DNA from: Saprospiraceae bacterium
GTDB lineage: Bacteria > Bacteroidota > Bacteroidia > Chitinophagales > Saprospiraceae
NCBI GenBank assembly: GCA_029263015.1
Contig: JAJCYI010000198.1
Location: 29,671 to 93,670, forward strand
DNA length: 64,000 bases
Direction: 5' to 3'
The notes beneath the pieces were generated by a model that made no database searches, was not told the DNA's origin, and was given only the letters and a program-made list of their open reading frames with translations. Both the position numbers and the translations under genes were made by a program. Shown in pieces: positions 44,550-53,329 of this stretch (positions are counted from its first letter, which is position 1; each line of letters opens with the position of its first letter).

Positions 44550-46349
44550 TTAAACATTTTCAAACTGCATGTTTGCGAGGCTGTTGTATTTGCCGTTCAA
44601 TAATGAAAGCTCATCGTGTGTGCCTTTTTCAACCACCATACCTTCGTCAATTACATAAATGCAATCTACATCCCGGATGGTGGTGAGTCGGTGGGCAATG
44701 ATGATGGAAGTGCGGCCTTCCATCAATTTATCGAGGGCATCCTGCACCACTTTTTCCGATTCGGAGTCCAATGAAGAGGTGGCTTCGTCCAACAATAATA
44801 TCGCTGGGTTTTTCAAGATCGCCCGTGCAATGGCCACCCGCTGGCGCTGGCCACCTGATAGTTTCACCCCCCGTTCTCCGATGATGGTGTCCAACCCGTC
44901 GGGGAAAGATTCGATGAATTCCCAGGAATTGGATTGCCTGGCCGCTTTGATGATTTCTTCTTCGGTTGCATTTTCTTTTCCATACAGGATATTCTCCCGG
45001 ATGGTGCCGCCAAACAGAATGACTTCCTGGGGCACAAGGGCAATATTGCTCCTGTAATCCCTGATATTACTTGAATAAATACTTTCCCCATCTACTTTGA
45101 TGTCCCCGTCAATTGTATTATAAAATCTCAACAGCAATTGAATAATGGTGGACTTCCCTACCCCGCTCGGTCCAACAAGCGCTACTTTCTGTCCAGCTTT
45201 CACATCTATATTTATCCCTTTCAAAACCGGAACATCTGAGCGTGTCGGATAGTGAAAATACACATCCTCAAATGAAATGTTACCGGTAATTTTTATTTGT
45301 GAAACTTCAGGGTGGCCTTCCAGGTCGATCTCTCCCTCGGTGTTCAATATCTGGCGCACCCGTTCCGTAGCACCCATCGCTCCCAGCAATTCAGGCGAAA
45401 AATTGGCAAGGCTGGCGAACGATCCCACAATAATAAAGGTATAGGTGACAAATGACACTAATTGCCCAGCAGTTATCACGCCGCCCTGTAACATCACCGC
45501 TCCTTGCCAGAGCACAAAAAAGAGCGCCCCAAACATGACAATGATGATAAACACGGCAAACAAGGCCCGGCCATGTGCGTATTTTATCGAAATTTTTACC
45601 ACGTCTGAAATAGTGACAAAATACCTCCTCAATTCAAATAGCTCATTTACAAAGGCTTTTACAACTTGGATATTTTGGATGGACTCGGCAACGAGGGAGT
45701 TGGATTCGGCCAGTTTTTGCTGGCGGACCTTTGAGAGTTTCCTGATGTATTTCCCAAAAAAAACAGCACTTAAAACTACGACTGGAACCGTCAGCAACAT
45801 CACCATGGAAAGTTTTGGAGCTGTTATTATCAGGAGGATAATCCCCACTACGATGATGATGATTTGGCGGAAAAATTCCGCAAGGGTAATGGAAAAGGCA
45901 CTGTGGAGTTTTTCGATGTCGGCAGTCAGTCGGCTGATAATATCACCTAGTTTGTTTTCTTCGAAGAAGGTAATGGGCAAGGAAATAAGCTTTTGGTAAA
46001 GCCCCTTCCTGACATCGGCAATGCCTTTTTCACTCACATTGGCAAACAGCAAAACCCGCGCATAAGAGACGATGCCTTGGACCAACAAAATGATGACCAT
46101 GCCAACCCCAAGTTCTTTCAAAGAAAAATCAAACCGTGAATTGCCCTGGGCGATGTCCACCAGTTCACCAATGATCCGGGGGAATATCATGAATACCATG
46201 CTGGAAATAAACAGCAAGAACATGCCTCCATAAAATGACCAGCGGTATGGTTTGATGAATTGAAATGATTTGACTGCTTCCCGCAAGGATTCTTGCGTCA
46301 GCTTCGGTTTTGGTGCATCGTCGAATTCCGTATTTCGTTTTCTTGCCAT
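44550..46349 (-). CDS. MsbA-like ABC exporter (fused permease and ATPase)
   Basis: The 599-residue protein has six membrane segments followed by an ATPase domain with Walker A GPSGVGKST, Q-loop ALVPQEVILFGGTIREN, signature LSGGQRQRVAIARA, Walker B ILLLDEATSSLDSE and switch His in IIIAHRLTTI. It is a half-size exporter of the MsbA/LmrA type that works as a homodimer and moves lipids or hydrophobic compounds outward. The substrate is not shown. I choose the ATG at 46347-46349 (MARKRNTEF), because the extra 22 residues of the longer frame are not family-like. It is transcribed away from the unknown gene at 46592. Confidence 0.9.
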   Translation of the reverse strand: MARKRNTEFDDAPKPKLTQESLREAVKSFQFIKPYRWSFYGGMFLLFISSMVFMIFPRIIGELVDIAQGNSRFDFSLKELGVGMVIILLVQGIVSYARVLLFANVSEKGIADVRKGLYQKLISLPITFFEENKLGDIISRLTADIEKLHSAFSITLAEFFRQIIIIVVGIILLIITAPKLSMVMLLTVPVVVLSAVFFGKYIRKLSKVRQQKLAESNSLVAESIQNIQVVKAFVNELFELRRYFVTISDVVKISIKYAHGRALFAVFIIIVMFGALFFVLWQGAVMLQGGVITAGQLVSFVTYTFIIVGSFASLANFSPELLGAMGATERVRQILNTEGEIDLEGHPEVSQIKITGNISFEDVYFHYPTRSDVPVLKGINIDVKAGQKVALVGPSGVGKSTIIQLLLRFYNTIDGDIKVDGESIYSSNIRDYRSNIALVPQEVILFGGTIRENILYGKENATEEEIIKAARQSNSWEFIESFPDGLDTIIGERGVKLSGGQRQRVAIARAILKNPAILLLDEATSSLDSESEKVVQDALDKLMEGRTSIIIAHRLTTIRDVDCIYVIDEGMVVEKGTHDELSLLNGKYNSLANMQFENV

Positions 46350-46483
46350 AATTTGAATAATTGTCCCAGTGATTTTGGGTCTTTGGTTTTTTTGGTGGCC
46401 CAAAAGTAATCCCAATCAATAGTTAAGCAAACAGGTTGGATTGTCGTTTGTTGGTAAAAATATTCTTCGGAGGATATTTAAAA

Positions 46484-46532
46484 GTTGGCACTAAAACAAA
46501 AAGCCTTGCAAATCAATGACTTACAAGGGTTT
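46484..46532. repeat. 49-bp direct repeat, left copy
   Basis: The 49 bases match 47636-47684 at about 44 positions. The right copy is the terminator of the tRNA-Arg gene. The two copies bracket about 1.1 kb that holds the unknown gene at 46592-47392, which suggests a small insertion or duplication next to the tRNA gene. Confidence 0.75.
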
Positions 46533-46591
46533 GAAATAATGTCTAATCCTCTGGGGAAAGGCACAGTACACTGTCCTGCGCCAGCAGAGCC

Positions 46592-47392
46592 TTAGCTATC
46601 AGTGGAAGGTTCTATAGCTAAATATTTTTTCAACTCTACTCTAAACTTAGCGGCCAAGTCCTTAACCTCTTCATTATCAATATTTCTGAATTCTTCTATG
46701 CCTTTTATTATTTGCTCCTTATCATCAACAATAGATTGTTTTGACTTCTTTTGGTGAGCCATTTTTTCAAACATTGATATAGCTATTTGTAGATTTCCTG
46801 TAACGACAAAGTAGTCAATGTTTTTTTCACCTAATTGCTTTTTTAACCGCAAGGATATTGCATGATCTCTGGCAGCATTTAGAGAATATGTTAATACTGA
46901 ACCCCACATGCCATTAGACGAAGCTATTTGAGCAATAGATGTAAAATTATTTCCAGACGTCGATGCTAAAGCAGCTTCCATTTTCATAAGTTTTGACTTT
47001 TGCTTATCAAATTCAATCTTTTGCTTCAAAATCTGCTTCTTAGTGTTCTTCTTTATCCTATTAATGGTTAACCAAAACCCTCCAAATGACACAAACGCCA
47101 GCAATCCGAAAGCAATTGATATTATCGTCCCAAATCTACCTGCTTGAGTTTCAAGCGCCACAGAAAAATAATCCTCTTTCACCCTATAAAAAAATAGCTC
47201 TTTGTTTAACGAATCGTTTACAGCGATCACTTCAGATAGCTTGTGCCCCAGCTGGGCATTCGATTCGGTAAGCTCACCAATCCTCCCTTCAAAATATATA
47301 GAGTCGGTATTGGCAACCTTTTTCTGTCCATATAGAAGTGAAGTAAAAAATAGAATGGAAAAAACAAAAGTGGTTCTTGTTAAGGTTTTCAT
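46592..47392 (-). CDS. Uncharacterised membrane protein with coiled coil
   Basis: I do not recognise this 266-residue protein. From the ATG at 47390-47392 it has a signal peptide (MKTLTRTTFVFSILFFTSLLYGQ), a short coiled-coil stretch outside the cytoplasm, one membrane helix (FGTIISIAFGLLAFVSFGGFWLTI in parts, about 90-113), and a long charged helical part inside. The region SSNGMWGSVLTYSLNAARDHAISLRLK may be a TPR-like or HEPN-like helical pair. A longer frame to 47536 adds residues without family features. The gene lies between two 49-bp direct repeats next to the tRNA-Arg gene, so it may have arrived by insertion there. Confidence 0.6.
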   Translation of the reverse strand: MKTLTRTTFVFSILFFTSLLYGQKKVANTDSIYFEGRIGELTESNAQLGHKLSEVIAVNDSLNKELFFYRVKEDYFSVALETQAGRFGTIISIAFGLLAFVSFGGFWLTINRIKKNTKKQILKQKIEFDKQKSKLMKMEAALASTSGNNFTSIAQIASSNGMWGSVLTYSLNAARDHAISLRLKKQLGEKNIDYFVVTGNLQIAISMFEKMAHQKKSKQSIVDDKEQIIKGIEEFRNIDNEEVKDLAAKFRVELKKYLAIEPSTDS

Positions 47393-47635
47393 GTTTTCAA
47401 TTTTGGATCGAATATAAACCAAATCTACCAAACCCTTGCACCACAACCCTTTTCTCTGAATATTGGCTCGTACAAAATGCTTATTGAGCCATTGGCCGTG
47501 AATAGTTTCTTTTCGATAATTATTCATTGGAAACACGTCCCCTTTCCTGCCACCACATCTTTACCCCATGGCAAAAAAGCAAGCCGTCATATTCATCAAT
47601 GGCAACAGGCGTGGGCGAGAGTAAATTTTTTATAA

Positions 47636-47684
47636 GTTGCCCCTAAAACAAAAAGCCCTGCAAATCAATGATTTACAAGGCTTT
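47636..47684 (-). terminator. tRNA-Arg terminator / right copy of a 49-bp direct repeat
   Basis: On the minus strand AAAGCCTTGTAAATCA and its complement TGATTTGCAGGGCTTT form a hairpin followed by TTTGTTTT, 11 bases after the tRNA 3' end, which fits an intrinsic terminator. The same 49 bases recur at 46484-46532. Confidence 0.7.
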
Positions 47685-47734
47685 AATAGTAATTGTGATC
47701 CCGACAGGATTCGAACCTGTGACCGTCTGCTTAG

Positions 47735-48360
47735 CTTACCAACTACGGCTTTCGCCGCTCACATCGATGAAGTGATTTGTGGTCTGGACTATATCTTCAC
47801 CATTACAGGTGCAGCGCGTGTAGTCTCTACGGAACCTCCCTATAATCATCCGCAAAATGGATATTTTGTTTTTGATTATTCTTCGGCATTCTTACCCTAA
47901 AGCTGACCGATTTGTTAAAAGTGCTTGGGTTGAAATAGTAACAAGTATTTGTATCGATGCAGTAAACACAATAGATATCAATACTTTGTTTATCAACCTG
48001 TTTGGTTTTAACACCAGAAGAAGTAGAATACGAGTTTCGAAAAGCGATCATAAAACCACCTTTTGAATCAATTGACCTACTTTTTACCTGAACCCTCTTA
48101 AAATTGCCATTCTTGTAAACGACTAAATCAAAAGGTGCATGTTCAGATAGTGGCATACAAACCAAAAAGCCTTTTTCACAAAGGTCTGCTGAAGCCTTCA
48201 GAACGCCTAAATCTCCTTTGGTTTTTGTGTGATGGGTTTTCATCTCACAAATTTATCAAAGAGATAGGAAGTTTCCTCGGTATTGCCATTTTACAGGTTT
48301 CACCGATATAGCGCTGTCCACTCATAGCGTTTTGTTTCCGCTATGAGGCTCCTAGATTTG
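47735..48360 (-). other. Group I intron in tRNA-Arg
   Basis: On the minus strand the intron has P2 (CTCATAGCG with CGCTATGAG, plus-strand 48339-48347 and 48321-48329), P3 (CAGCGC with GCGCTG, 48311-48316 and 47812-47817), P7 (AGACTA with TAGTCC, 47821-47826 and 47786-47791), P8 (CACC..GGTG, 47798-47811) and the hallmark core AAGATATAGTCC (47786-47797). The homing endonuclease gene is inserted in the P6 region and its stop codon lies in the core. P1 is less certain by eye. It should self-splice with a guanosine cofactor, restoring the anticodon loop. Confidence 0.9.
47827..48243 (-). CDS. PD-(D/E)XK homing endonuclease encoded in the group I intron
   Basis: The 138-residue protein starts MKTHHTKTKGDLGVLKASADL and has SEHAPFDLVVYKNGNF followed by RVQVKSRS, the PD-(D/E)XK fold of I-Ssp6803I-type homing endonucleases: Asp11, Asp39, Gln52 and Lys54 are the likely metal-binding and catalytic residues, with Gln in place of the usual Glu, as in I-Ssp6803I. 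Its frame is complete and intact. It would cut intron-less alleles of the tRNA-Arg gene and so spread the intron. I-Ssp6803I itself sits in a cyanobacterial tRNA group I intron, which supports the call. The stop codon overlaps the intron core next to P7. Confidence 0.9.
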   Translation of the reverse strand: MKTHHTKTKGDLGVLKASADLCEKGFLVCMPLSEHAPFDLVVYKNGNFKRVQVKSRSIDSKGGFMIAFRNSYSTSSGVKTKQVDKQSIDIYCVYCIDTNTCYYFNPSTFNKSVSFRVRMPKNNQKQNIHFADDYREVP

Positions 48361-48587
48361 AAGGCAGATGCTCTATCCAGCTGAGCTACGGGACCCAATA
48401 TGTCAAATTTAAAAACGAGGCGCAAAGGTAGCGCTTTTTTGATATTCCGAACAAACAATAAAACCTTCCTAACTGAACATCATTCTTTTCCGTTCTTTTC
48501 AAAATGGTTTTTCCTAACTTGGCTTTCATTTCTGAGAGTTTGAGTTTTTGAGGGTGTGAGTATTTGAGGATGACCAGACCAGACCAC

Positions 48588-48617
48588 TTAAAAACTCAAA
48601 AACTCAAAAACTCAACC
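48588..48617. repeat. 8-bp tandem repeat (ACTCAAAA) before ung
   Basis: Three to four copies of AAAACTCA end at the ung start codon. The unit resembles the ACTCAAAT array before the hemerythrin gene. Confidence 0.65.
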
Positions 48618-49292
48618 ATGGCTGTACAAATAGATGAAAATTGGAAATCGCTGCTCAAGGCAGAATTTGAACAACCTTATTTTCAGGCCATCATTTCATT
48701 TATCAAAAAGGAAATGGCAGCGGGGAAAACAATATATCCGCCTGGACCACTTATTTTCAATGCTTTCAATACCACCCCTCCCGAATCTCTAAAAGTAGTC
48801 GTGCTGGGACAAGACCCTTACATCAAATCTGGAGAAGCAATGGGGCTTTCCTTTTCTGTCCCACAAGGCACCAAGGTCCCACCCTCCCTTAAAAATATTT
48901 ATAAAGAACTTGAAACAGACCTTGGTTGCCCCCCTCCTAATCACGGGGACCTGACCAAATGGGCAAAGCAAGGAGTTTTTCTTTTGAATGCTTCCCTGAC
49001 CGTTGAGCACGGCAAATCCAACTCTCACTCCAAAAGCGGCTGGCATACTTTCACCGATGCTGTTATCCGTAAAATTTCTGAGGAAAAAGAAAGCCTGGTT
49101 TTTATGCTCTGGGGCAATTTCGCCAAACGAAAAGCGGAACTGATCGATCCGTTCAAACATCTCATCCTGGAAGCTGCCCACCCTTCCCCACTGGCAGGGG
49201 GCGCTTATTTTGGAAGCAAACATTTTTCAAAAGCCAATGAATACCTGGCCACGCAGGGAAAAGAAACCATCGATTGGTGCTTGAGGAATTGA
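48618..49292 (+). CDS. ung: Uracil-DNA glycosylase
   Basis: The 224-residue protein belongs to family 1 uracil-DNA glycosylases, which remove uracil from DNA in base excision repair. The water-activating motif VVLGQDPY is present (but followed by IKSGEAMGL rather than HGPGQAHGL), then GVFLLNASLTVEHGKSNSH in parts, LVFMLWGNFAKRK and the DNA-intercalation loop HPSPLAGGAYFGSKHF. I choose the ATG at 48618 because the frame upstream translates a tandem repeat. It is transcribed convergently with the LolD-like gene. The divergent GQDPYI loop is a small oddity. Confidence 0.9.
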   Translation: MAVQIDENWKSLLKAEFEQPYFQAIISFIKKEMAAGKTIYPPGPLIFNAFNTTPPESLKVVVLGQDPYIKSGEAMGLSFSVPQGTKVPPSLKNIYKELETDLGCPPPNHGDLTKWAKQGVFLLNASLTVEHGKSNSHSKSGWHTFTDAVIRKISEEKESLVFMLWGNFAKRKAELIDPFKHLILEAAHPSPLAGGAYFGSKHFSKANEYLATQGKETIDWCLRN

Positions 49293-49410
49293 GAATGGAG
49301 AATGAAGCCCCAAAATTTGATTCTAAACTCCATTGACAATTTCGGCGAGACTTACACAGTATGGCTTAATGAACATCGCCCATTCTCCATTCTCAATTCT
49401 CAATTCTCAA

Positions 49411-50061
49411 TTAAACCAGCTTCCCGTCTTGCATTTCGATCTTTCGGTCGCTCATCTTGGCCAATTCCGTATTGTGGGTAACGATGAGGAAAGTTTGACT
49501 GAAATCTTTCCTGAGTTTGAAAAGCAGTTGGTGGAGTTCTTGTGAGGAGGAGGAATCGAGGTTGCCAGAAGGCTCATCGGCGAATATCACTGCTGGCTGG
49601 TTCATCAACGACCGGGCCACGGCCACCCGCTGTTGTTCCCCACCTGAAAGCTGCGTTGGTTTGTGATCGAGCCGCTCAGCAAGTCCGAGGTAATCCAATA
49701 ATTCTTTCGCCCTTTTGTTGGCAAACGATTCGCTTTTGCCTTTGATGTAGGCAGGAATGCAGACGTTTTCGAGTGCAGTGAATTCAGGCAACAAGTGGTG
49801 GAATTGGAACACGAACCCAATTTGTTCATTTCGGAACTGAGCCAAATCTTTGAGATCCAATTTTGAGACATCGATACCGTCAAACACAACAGTCCCCGTG
49901 TCTGCTTGGTCGAGCGTGCCCATTATGTGCAACAGTGTACTTTTGCCAGCACCTGATTTGCCAACAATGCTCACGATCTCGCCTTTTTTTATGGATACAT
50001 CAACTCCTTTCAGGACGTGGAGCTCACCATAGGATTTGTGGATATTTTTCGCTTCAATCAT
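49411..50061 (-). CDS. lolD: LolD-like ABC transporter ATPase
   Basis: The 216-residue ATPase has Walker [10 protein letters not shown] near residue 35, the Q-loop [18 protein letters not shown], signature [15 protein letters not shown], Walker [14 protein letters not shown] and switch His in [10 protein letters not shown]. The [16 protein letters not shown] block is typical of LolD/MacB-type ATPases, which power release of lipoproteins from the inner membrane or related mechanotransmission. No LolC/E permease gene is beside it, so the partner lies elsewhere. The gene stands alone, convergent with ung; TTCTCAA 7-mers fill the gap at 49380-49411. Confidence 0.85.
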   Translation of the reverse strand: MIEAKNIHKSYGELHVLKGVDVSIKKGEIVSIVGKSGAGKSTLLHIMGTLDQADTGTVVFDGIDVSKLDLKDLAQFRNEQIGFVFQFHHLLPEFTALENVCIPAYIKGKSESFANKRAKELLDYLGLAERLDHKPTQLSGGEQQRVAVARSLMNQPAVIFADEPSGNLDSSSSQELHQLLFKLRKDFSQTFLIVTHNTELAKMSDRKIEMQDGKLV

Positions 50062-50441
50062 AGGGCGGCAAAGGTAAGGTTCATTGCTTCATTGTTTCAC
50101 GGATTCATTGTTAAATCCCGGCAACACATATCGTCGCTCATCCAAAAAAAAAGAGCGCAGGCAAAACTGCCCCGCTCTTGTAAGAAATCACCCGACTGTT
50201 ATTATGAAGGAGTTTAACCTTCACAGAATAGAAAAATATACTATCATTTAATTTTTAAACCATTTAACCCAGGAAAGTTTTTCGTTTGCCGGGCTGATTT
50301 CAAAAAATAATGAGTTTCTTTGGTTCTTTTGGAAAATAGTAATGCGCAAAACTGCAAAACCACACATTATTATTCTGGACGCCAAATTACAGCGCTTTCT
50401 ACAATAACCCGAAATAATTTTAAGAAAATTTTAAGAAATCT
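50062..50441. other. Intergenic region with a leftward terminator
   Basis: About 380 bp without a protein gene. On the minus strand a stem AAGAGCG..CGCTCTT (50151-50157 with 50173-50179) is followed by at least nine T (plus-strand A run 50143-50150), a classical intrinsic terminator that points leftward although no leftward gene ends here. A short noncoding RNA on the minus strand between about 50440 and 50143 is possible. Confidence 0.5.
50143..50179 (-). terminator. Intrinsic terminator without a preceding protein gene
   Basis: GC-rich stem plus a T-run of eight to nine on the minus strand. It lies upstream of lolD on the same strand, so it ends some other leftward transcript, perhaps a small RNA. 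Confidence 0.65.
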
Positions 50442-52058
50442 GTGAAAAACACCTTTTTTACCCGAATTACACTGTTTTTTCCTTTTGTTTTGATAGTGGT
50501 TTGGGTCACTGTAGCTTTTGTTGTCAACCCGATCGGTGAATTTCCCCTCAATGATGATTTTTCTTTCAGCAGGTCGGTATTCAATCTATCTGAAAGAGGC
50601 GTTTGGGAATTTGACGATTGGCTGTCCATGACATTGATCACCGAGGTCCTGTGGGGAGGGGCATTCTGCAAAGTCTTTGGTTTTTCATTTTCAATACTGA
50701 GAATTTCTACATTAGTACTCGCCTATTTTGGTTTGCTTTCCATGTATTCCATCTGCCGGGAATTGGGGCAAACCAAGTCAATATCATTCATCGCAACACT
50801 GATCCTTGCTTTCAACCCTTTGTTCTTTTCACTTTCCTACACCTTCATGACCGATGTGCCGTTCATCAGTATGTGCCTGATTTCCAGCTTGTTCTATATC
50901 AAATATTTCAGGGAGAGGAAATGGCAATGGATAGTAATTGGGAGCTTTTTTGCCATTGCTGCCACATTCATCCGTCAGTTGGGGCTGATGCTCCCATTTT
51001 CTTTTGTAATCGCCTATTTATGGAAAATGAGACTGGATTTCCGCTCAATAGTAATTGCCCTTTTGCCAGCTGTCATCACTTTGATCTTGTTGCAGGTTTA
51101 CATGGATTGGTTCAATTCAACCCAAGGGACACCAGATACTTTTGGTACTTTTTCAAAACTGTTCAAGCGGATCGGAAGCCCAGATTTCATTGAAGTATGT
51201 TTTGACAGGGTCGGGCTGCTTTTGATTTACATGGGCTGGTTCTTACTTCCGCTTAACCTCCTCCTATTTAGGAAACCAAACAGGCGTGTCTTTCTGATTT
51301 CAAGCTTTTTTTTGGTAATTAGCTTAATCGCAATGTTCCACATCTGGGAGCGGTTCCCTTGGGGCAATATATTCTACAATTTAGGACTTGGCCCAAAAAC
51401 ATTAAAAGATGGAATCTATTTCATAAACGTGTTCCCAATGTTGCCAGAATGGGCCGTCCGAGCTTTGTCTGCAACTGGAATTGTAAGTGCTATCTTATTG
51501 ATTCTTAATTTAATAAATTCAATAAACCTAAAAAACAAGTCTTCAAACGGTGGATTCGCCACTCAGATTTTTGCAATTGGTAACATAGTCTTATATGGTG
51601 GCTTTCTTATGCTCGATGTACATTTTTTCGACCGATACTTTATCCCGTTACTACCGTTTCTAATAATCCTTATTTTGTCCAAACCAATACCTCAGTTGTC
51701 TGCCCTACCAATGAGGATCGGAGCTTATATTGTCCTATTTATAATTGCCATATTCTCGGTCACTGCTACCCACGATTATCTCTCCTGGAACAGTGCAAGG
51801 TGGGCAGCATTGGATCATTTAACCAAAGAAAAAAATATCACGCCAAACGAAATTAATGGGGGATTTGAATTCAACGGTTGGCACCGGCCGGCCAAAGAAC
51901 GCACTTATGGTGCATTCAAAAGTTGGTGGTGGGTGGACAAAGAAAACTATCTTGTTACTTTTGGAAAAATGGGGGGATTCAAAAAAATTGAAACCTACCC
52001 GTATTATCGATTCCTGCCTCCAGGAAGGGACAGTATTTTCATTTTGAAAAAAGATTAG
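50442..52058 (+). CDS. GT-C family membrane glycosyltransferase (ArnT/PMT-like)
   Basis: The 538-residue protein has 10-12 membrane segments and starts with GTG. The first outside loop contains FPLNDDFSFSRSV with an Asp pair in the place of the catalytic acid of GT-C (GT39/GT83) enzymes, and SYTFMTDVPFISMCL is a common block of this group. Such enzymes use a lipid-phosphate sugar donor on the periplasmic side to glycosylate lipid A, glycans or proteins. The C-terminal soluble part is short. It is alone on this strand between lolD and a large palindrome, so the acceptor cannot be guessed. Confidence 0.75.
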   Translation: MKNTFFTRITLFFPFVLIVVWVTVAFVVNPIGEFPLNDDFSFSRSVFNLSERGVWEFDDWLSMTLITEVLWGGAFCKVFGFSFSILRISTLVLAYFGLLSMYSICRELGQTKSISFIATLILAFNPLFFSLSYTFMTDVPFISMCLISSLFYIKYFRERKWQWIVIGSFFAIAATFIRQLGLMLPFSFVIAYLWKMRLDFRSIVIALLPAVITLILLQVYMDWFNSTQGTPDTFGTFSKLFKRIGSPDFIEVCFDRVGLLLIYMGWFLLPLNLLLFRKPNRRVFLISSFFLVISLIAMFHIWERFPWGNIFYNLGLGPKTLKDGIYFINVFPMLPEWAVRALSATGIVSAILLILNLINSINLKNKSSNGGFATQIFAIGNIVLYGGFLMLDVHFFDRYFIPLLPFLIILILSKPIPQLSALPMRIGAYIVLFIIAIFSVTATHDYLSWNSARWAALDHLTKEKNITPNEINGGFEFNGWHRPAKERTYGAFKSWWWVDKENYLVTFGKMGGFKKIETYPYYRFLPPGRDSIFILKKD

Positions 52059-52070
52059 ATGTATTTTTTT

Positions 52071-52135
52071 TTGAACCACAAAAGGCACAAAAGGAAGACT
52101 TCTTATGTAGCCCTATTGTGCCTTTTGTGGTTCAA
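52071..52135. terminator. 20-bp perfect palindrome between converging genes
   Basis: TTGAACCACAAAAGGCACAA (52071-52090) is the perfect complement of 52116-52135, extended by T and A runs outside. It sits 12 bp after the GT-C gene and 21 bp before the stop of the leftward gene at 52157, and should end transcription from both sides. Confidence 0.8.
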
Positions 52136-52156
52136 AAAATTAGAGCCCAATTAATA

Positions 52157-53329
52157 CTACTCCCCCACTCCAAACATTAAATTCTTCAATCTTGAGCCTT
52201 GCAATTCTGGAAGATCATATGTATTCTCAAATTTTTCAATAGTTGATTTTATATCTTCCCTCATTTCAGAAAACTGCCGTGGCAATTGTTGATGACAGAG
52301 ACTTTCGCCTTGATAGGATGAAACGATGTTATCGAATTTTTGATAGTACTGCGTGCCCTGTCCAATAAAATTGCTGTACTTGGTTATGAAATCAATAACC
52401 CGTTGGGTTGCAAATTCGAGGTTGACTAATTTCCGGCTGGTGTGTACTGAGATATTTCCACTTGTCTTTATTTCCTCCTCCATCTCAACCATCAAATCTG
52501 CTAACTTATCAGATAAGGATTCCCAATCGTCATTCGTGCGAGTCTCAGCAAGTTGCACCAAATAATTCACGGGTTTGGTATATTCCTGGAACAGCCGTTC
52601 ACAATCCTTTTTTAATGCTTGATTCGATATTTTTAAATATTCCGTCTCATTTTTGATGACATTTAAATCAGCATTCATACGTACTGTAAAATCCAGGATA
52701 CAAGCAATATCCTCCATTTCTTTTTCCTTCTCTTTAGAACTGTTTTCACCCAACAATACGGAGACCATGGTATAAGTCGCGGAAATAAATGGATTGCTTT
52801 GCAACAAAGATGGCAGCCCCATATTGTATTTTTCATTTTTGTTCTTTTCCAGCAATTCCTTTGTTTTTTGAAATGTCGGATAACTGTGGGGATTCGATAA
52901 AACACTAATGTGCTGGTAAGTATGAAGTCCTGTAAAATGATGGTCGAGTCCTAATATTTTTTCATACATCAACCGGATCAATTCTATGCCTTTGCGATAC
53001 CTTACTCCTATTAATGTAATATCCCATTGCGTCTCCAATAAATTAATATCTTCCATTAATTCTATTTTCTGTATTAGGGCATTTTGAAATTTTCGGTTCT
53101 TTTTCCCAGCGGTATTTATCAATGTTACATTTATTGCCTCCAACTCAATATTTAGGATATGTCTTTTGGATAAAAAAATAGATTTCTCATGATTTATTTC
53201 CACATTAAAATCGATTAAAATATTATCAAAAGAAAAAGAATCAACCGGACACGAAGTAATATTATTTAGGAAATAAAAACATAGAGCCAGCGCTAATGAA
53301 GTCGTTTTAATTGATAGTAAATTTTTCAT
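52157..53329 (-). CDS. Secreted protein of unknown function
   Basis: I do not recognise this 390-residue protein. From the ATG at 53327-53329 it has a signal peptide (KTTSLALALCFYFLNNITSCP) that may end in a lipobox-like ITSC, followed by mostly helical, charged sequence with coiled-coil character (LEEKNKNEKYNMG, ENSSKEKEKEMEDIACIL). It resembles secreted helical proteins found in conjugative or Por-type gene sets in Bacteroidota, where similar proteins have no known role. It is isolated on the minus strand, with about 1 kb of noncoding sequence upstream. Confidence 0.6.
   Translation of the reverse strand: MKNLLSIKTTSLALALCFYFLNNITSCPVDSFSFDNILIDFNVEINHEKSIFLSKRHILNIELEAINVTLINTAGKKNRKFQNALIQKIELMEDINLLETQWDITLIGVRYRKGIELIRLMYEKILGLDHHFTGLHTYQHISVLSNPHSYPTFQKTKELLEKNKNEKYNMGLPSLLQSNPFISATYTMVSVLLGENSSKEKEKEMEDIACILDFTVRMNADLNVIKNETEYLKISNQALKKDCERLFQEYTKPVNYLVQLAETRTNDDWESLSDKLADLMVEMEEEIKTSGNISVHTSRKLVNLEFATQRVIDFITKYSNFIGQGTQYYQKFDNIVSSYQGESLCHQQLPRQFSEMREDIKSTIEKFENTYDLPELQGSRLKNLMFGVGE

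Larger units (their letters stand above)
47696..48395 (-). tRNA. tRNA-Arg(UCU), split by a group I intron
   Basis: On the minus strand the 5' exon (48395-48361) reads GGTCCCG, TA, then a D-arm GCTC..GAGC and the start of the anticodon arm ending CTGCCTT; the 3' exon (47734-47696) reads CTAAGCAG, then a T-arm ACAGGTTCGAATCCTGT and CGGGATC plus discriminator A. Joined, the acceptor stem pairs fully (with one G-U), and the anticodon loop is CTTCTAA, so the anticodon is UCU. The intron of 626 nt sits between anticodon positions 34 and 35. CCA is not encoded. The 5' exon ends in U and the intron ends in G, as group I splicing requires. A terminator follows at 47684-47636. Confidence 0.92.

Noticed and set aside
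47637..47900. An 87-codon plus-strand frame over the tRNA and intron region.
   Set aside because: It runs antisense across the tRNA 3' exon and the intron core, which have a clear RNA explanation.
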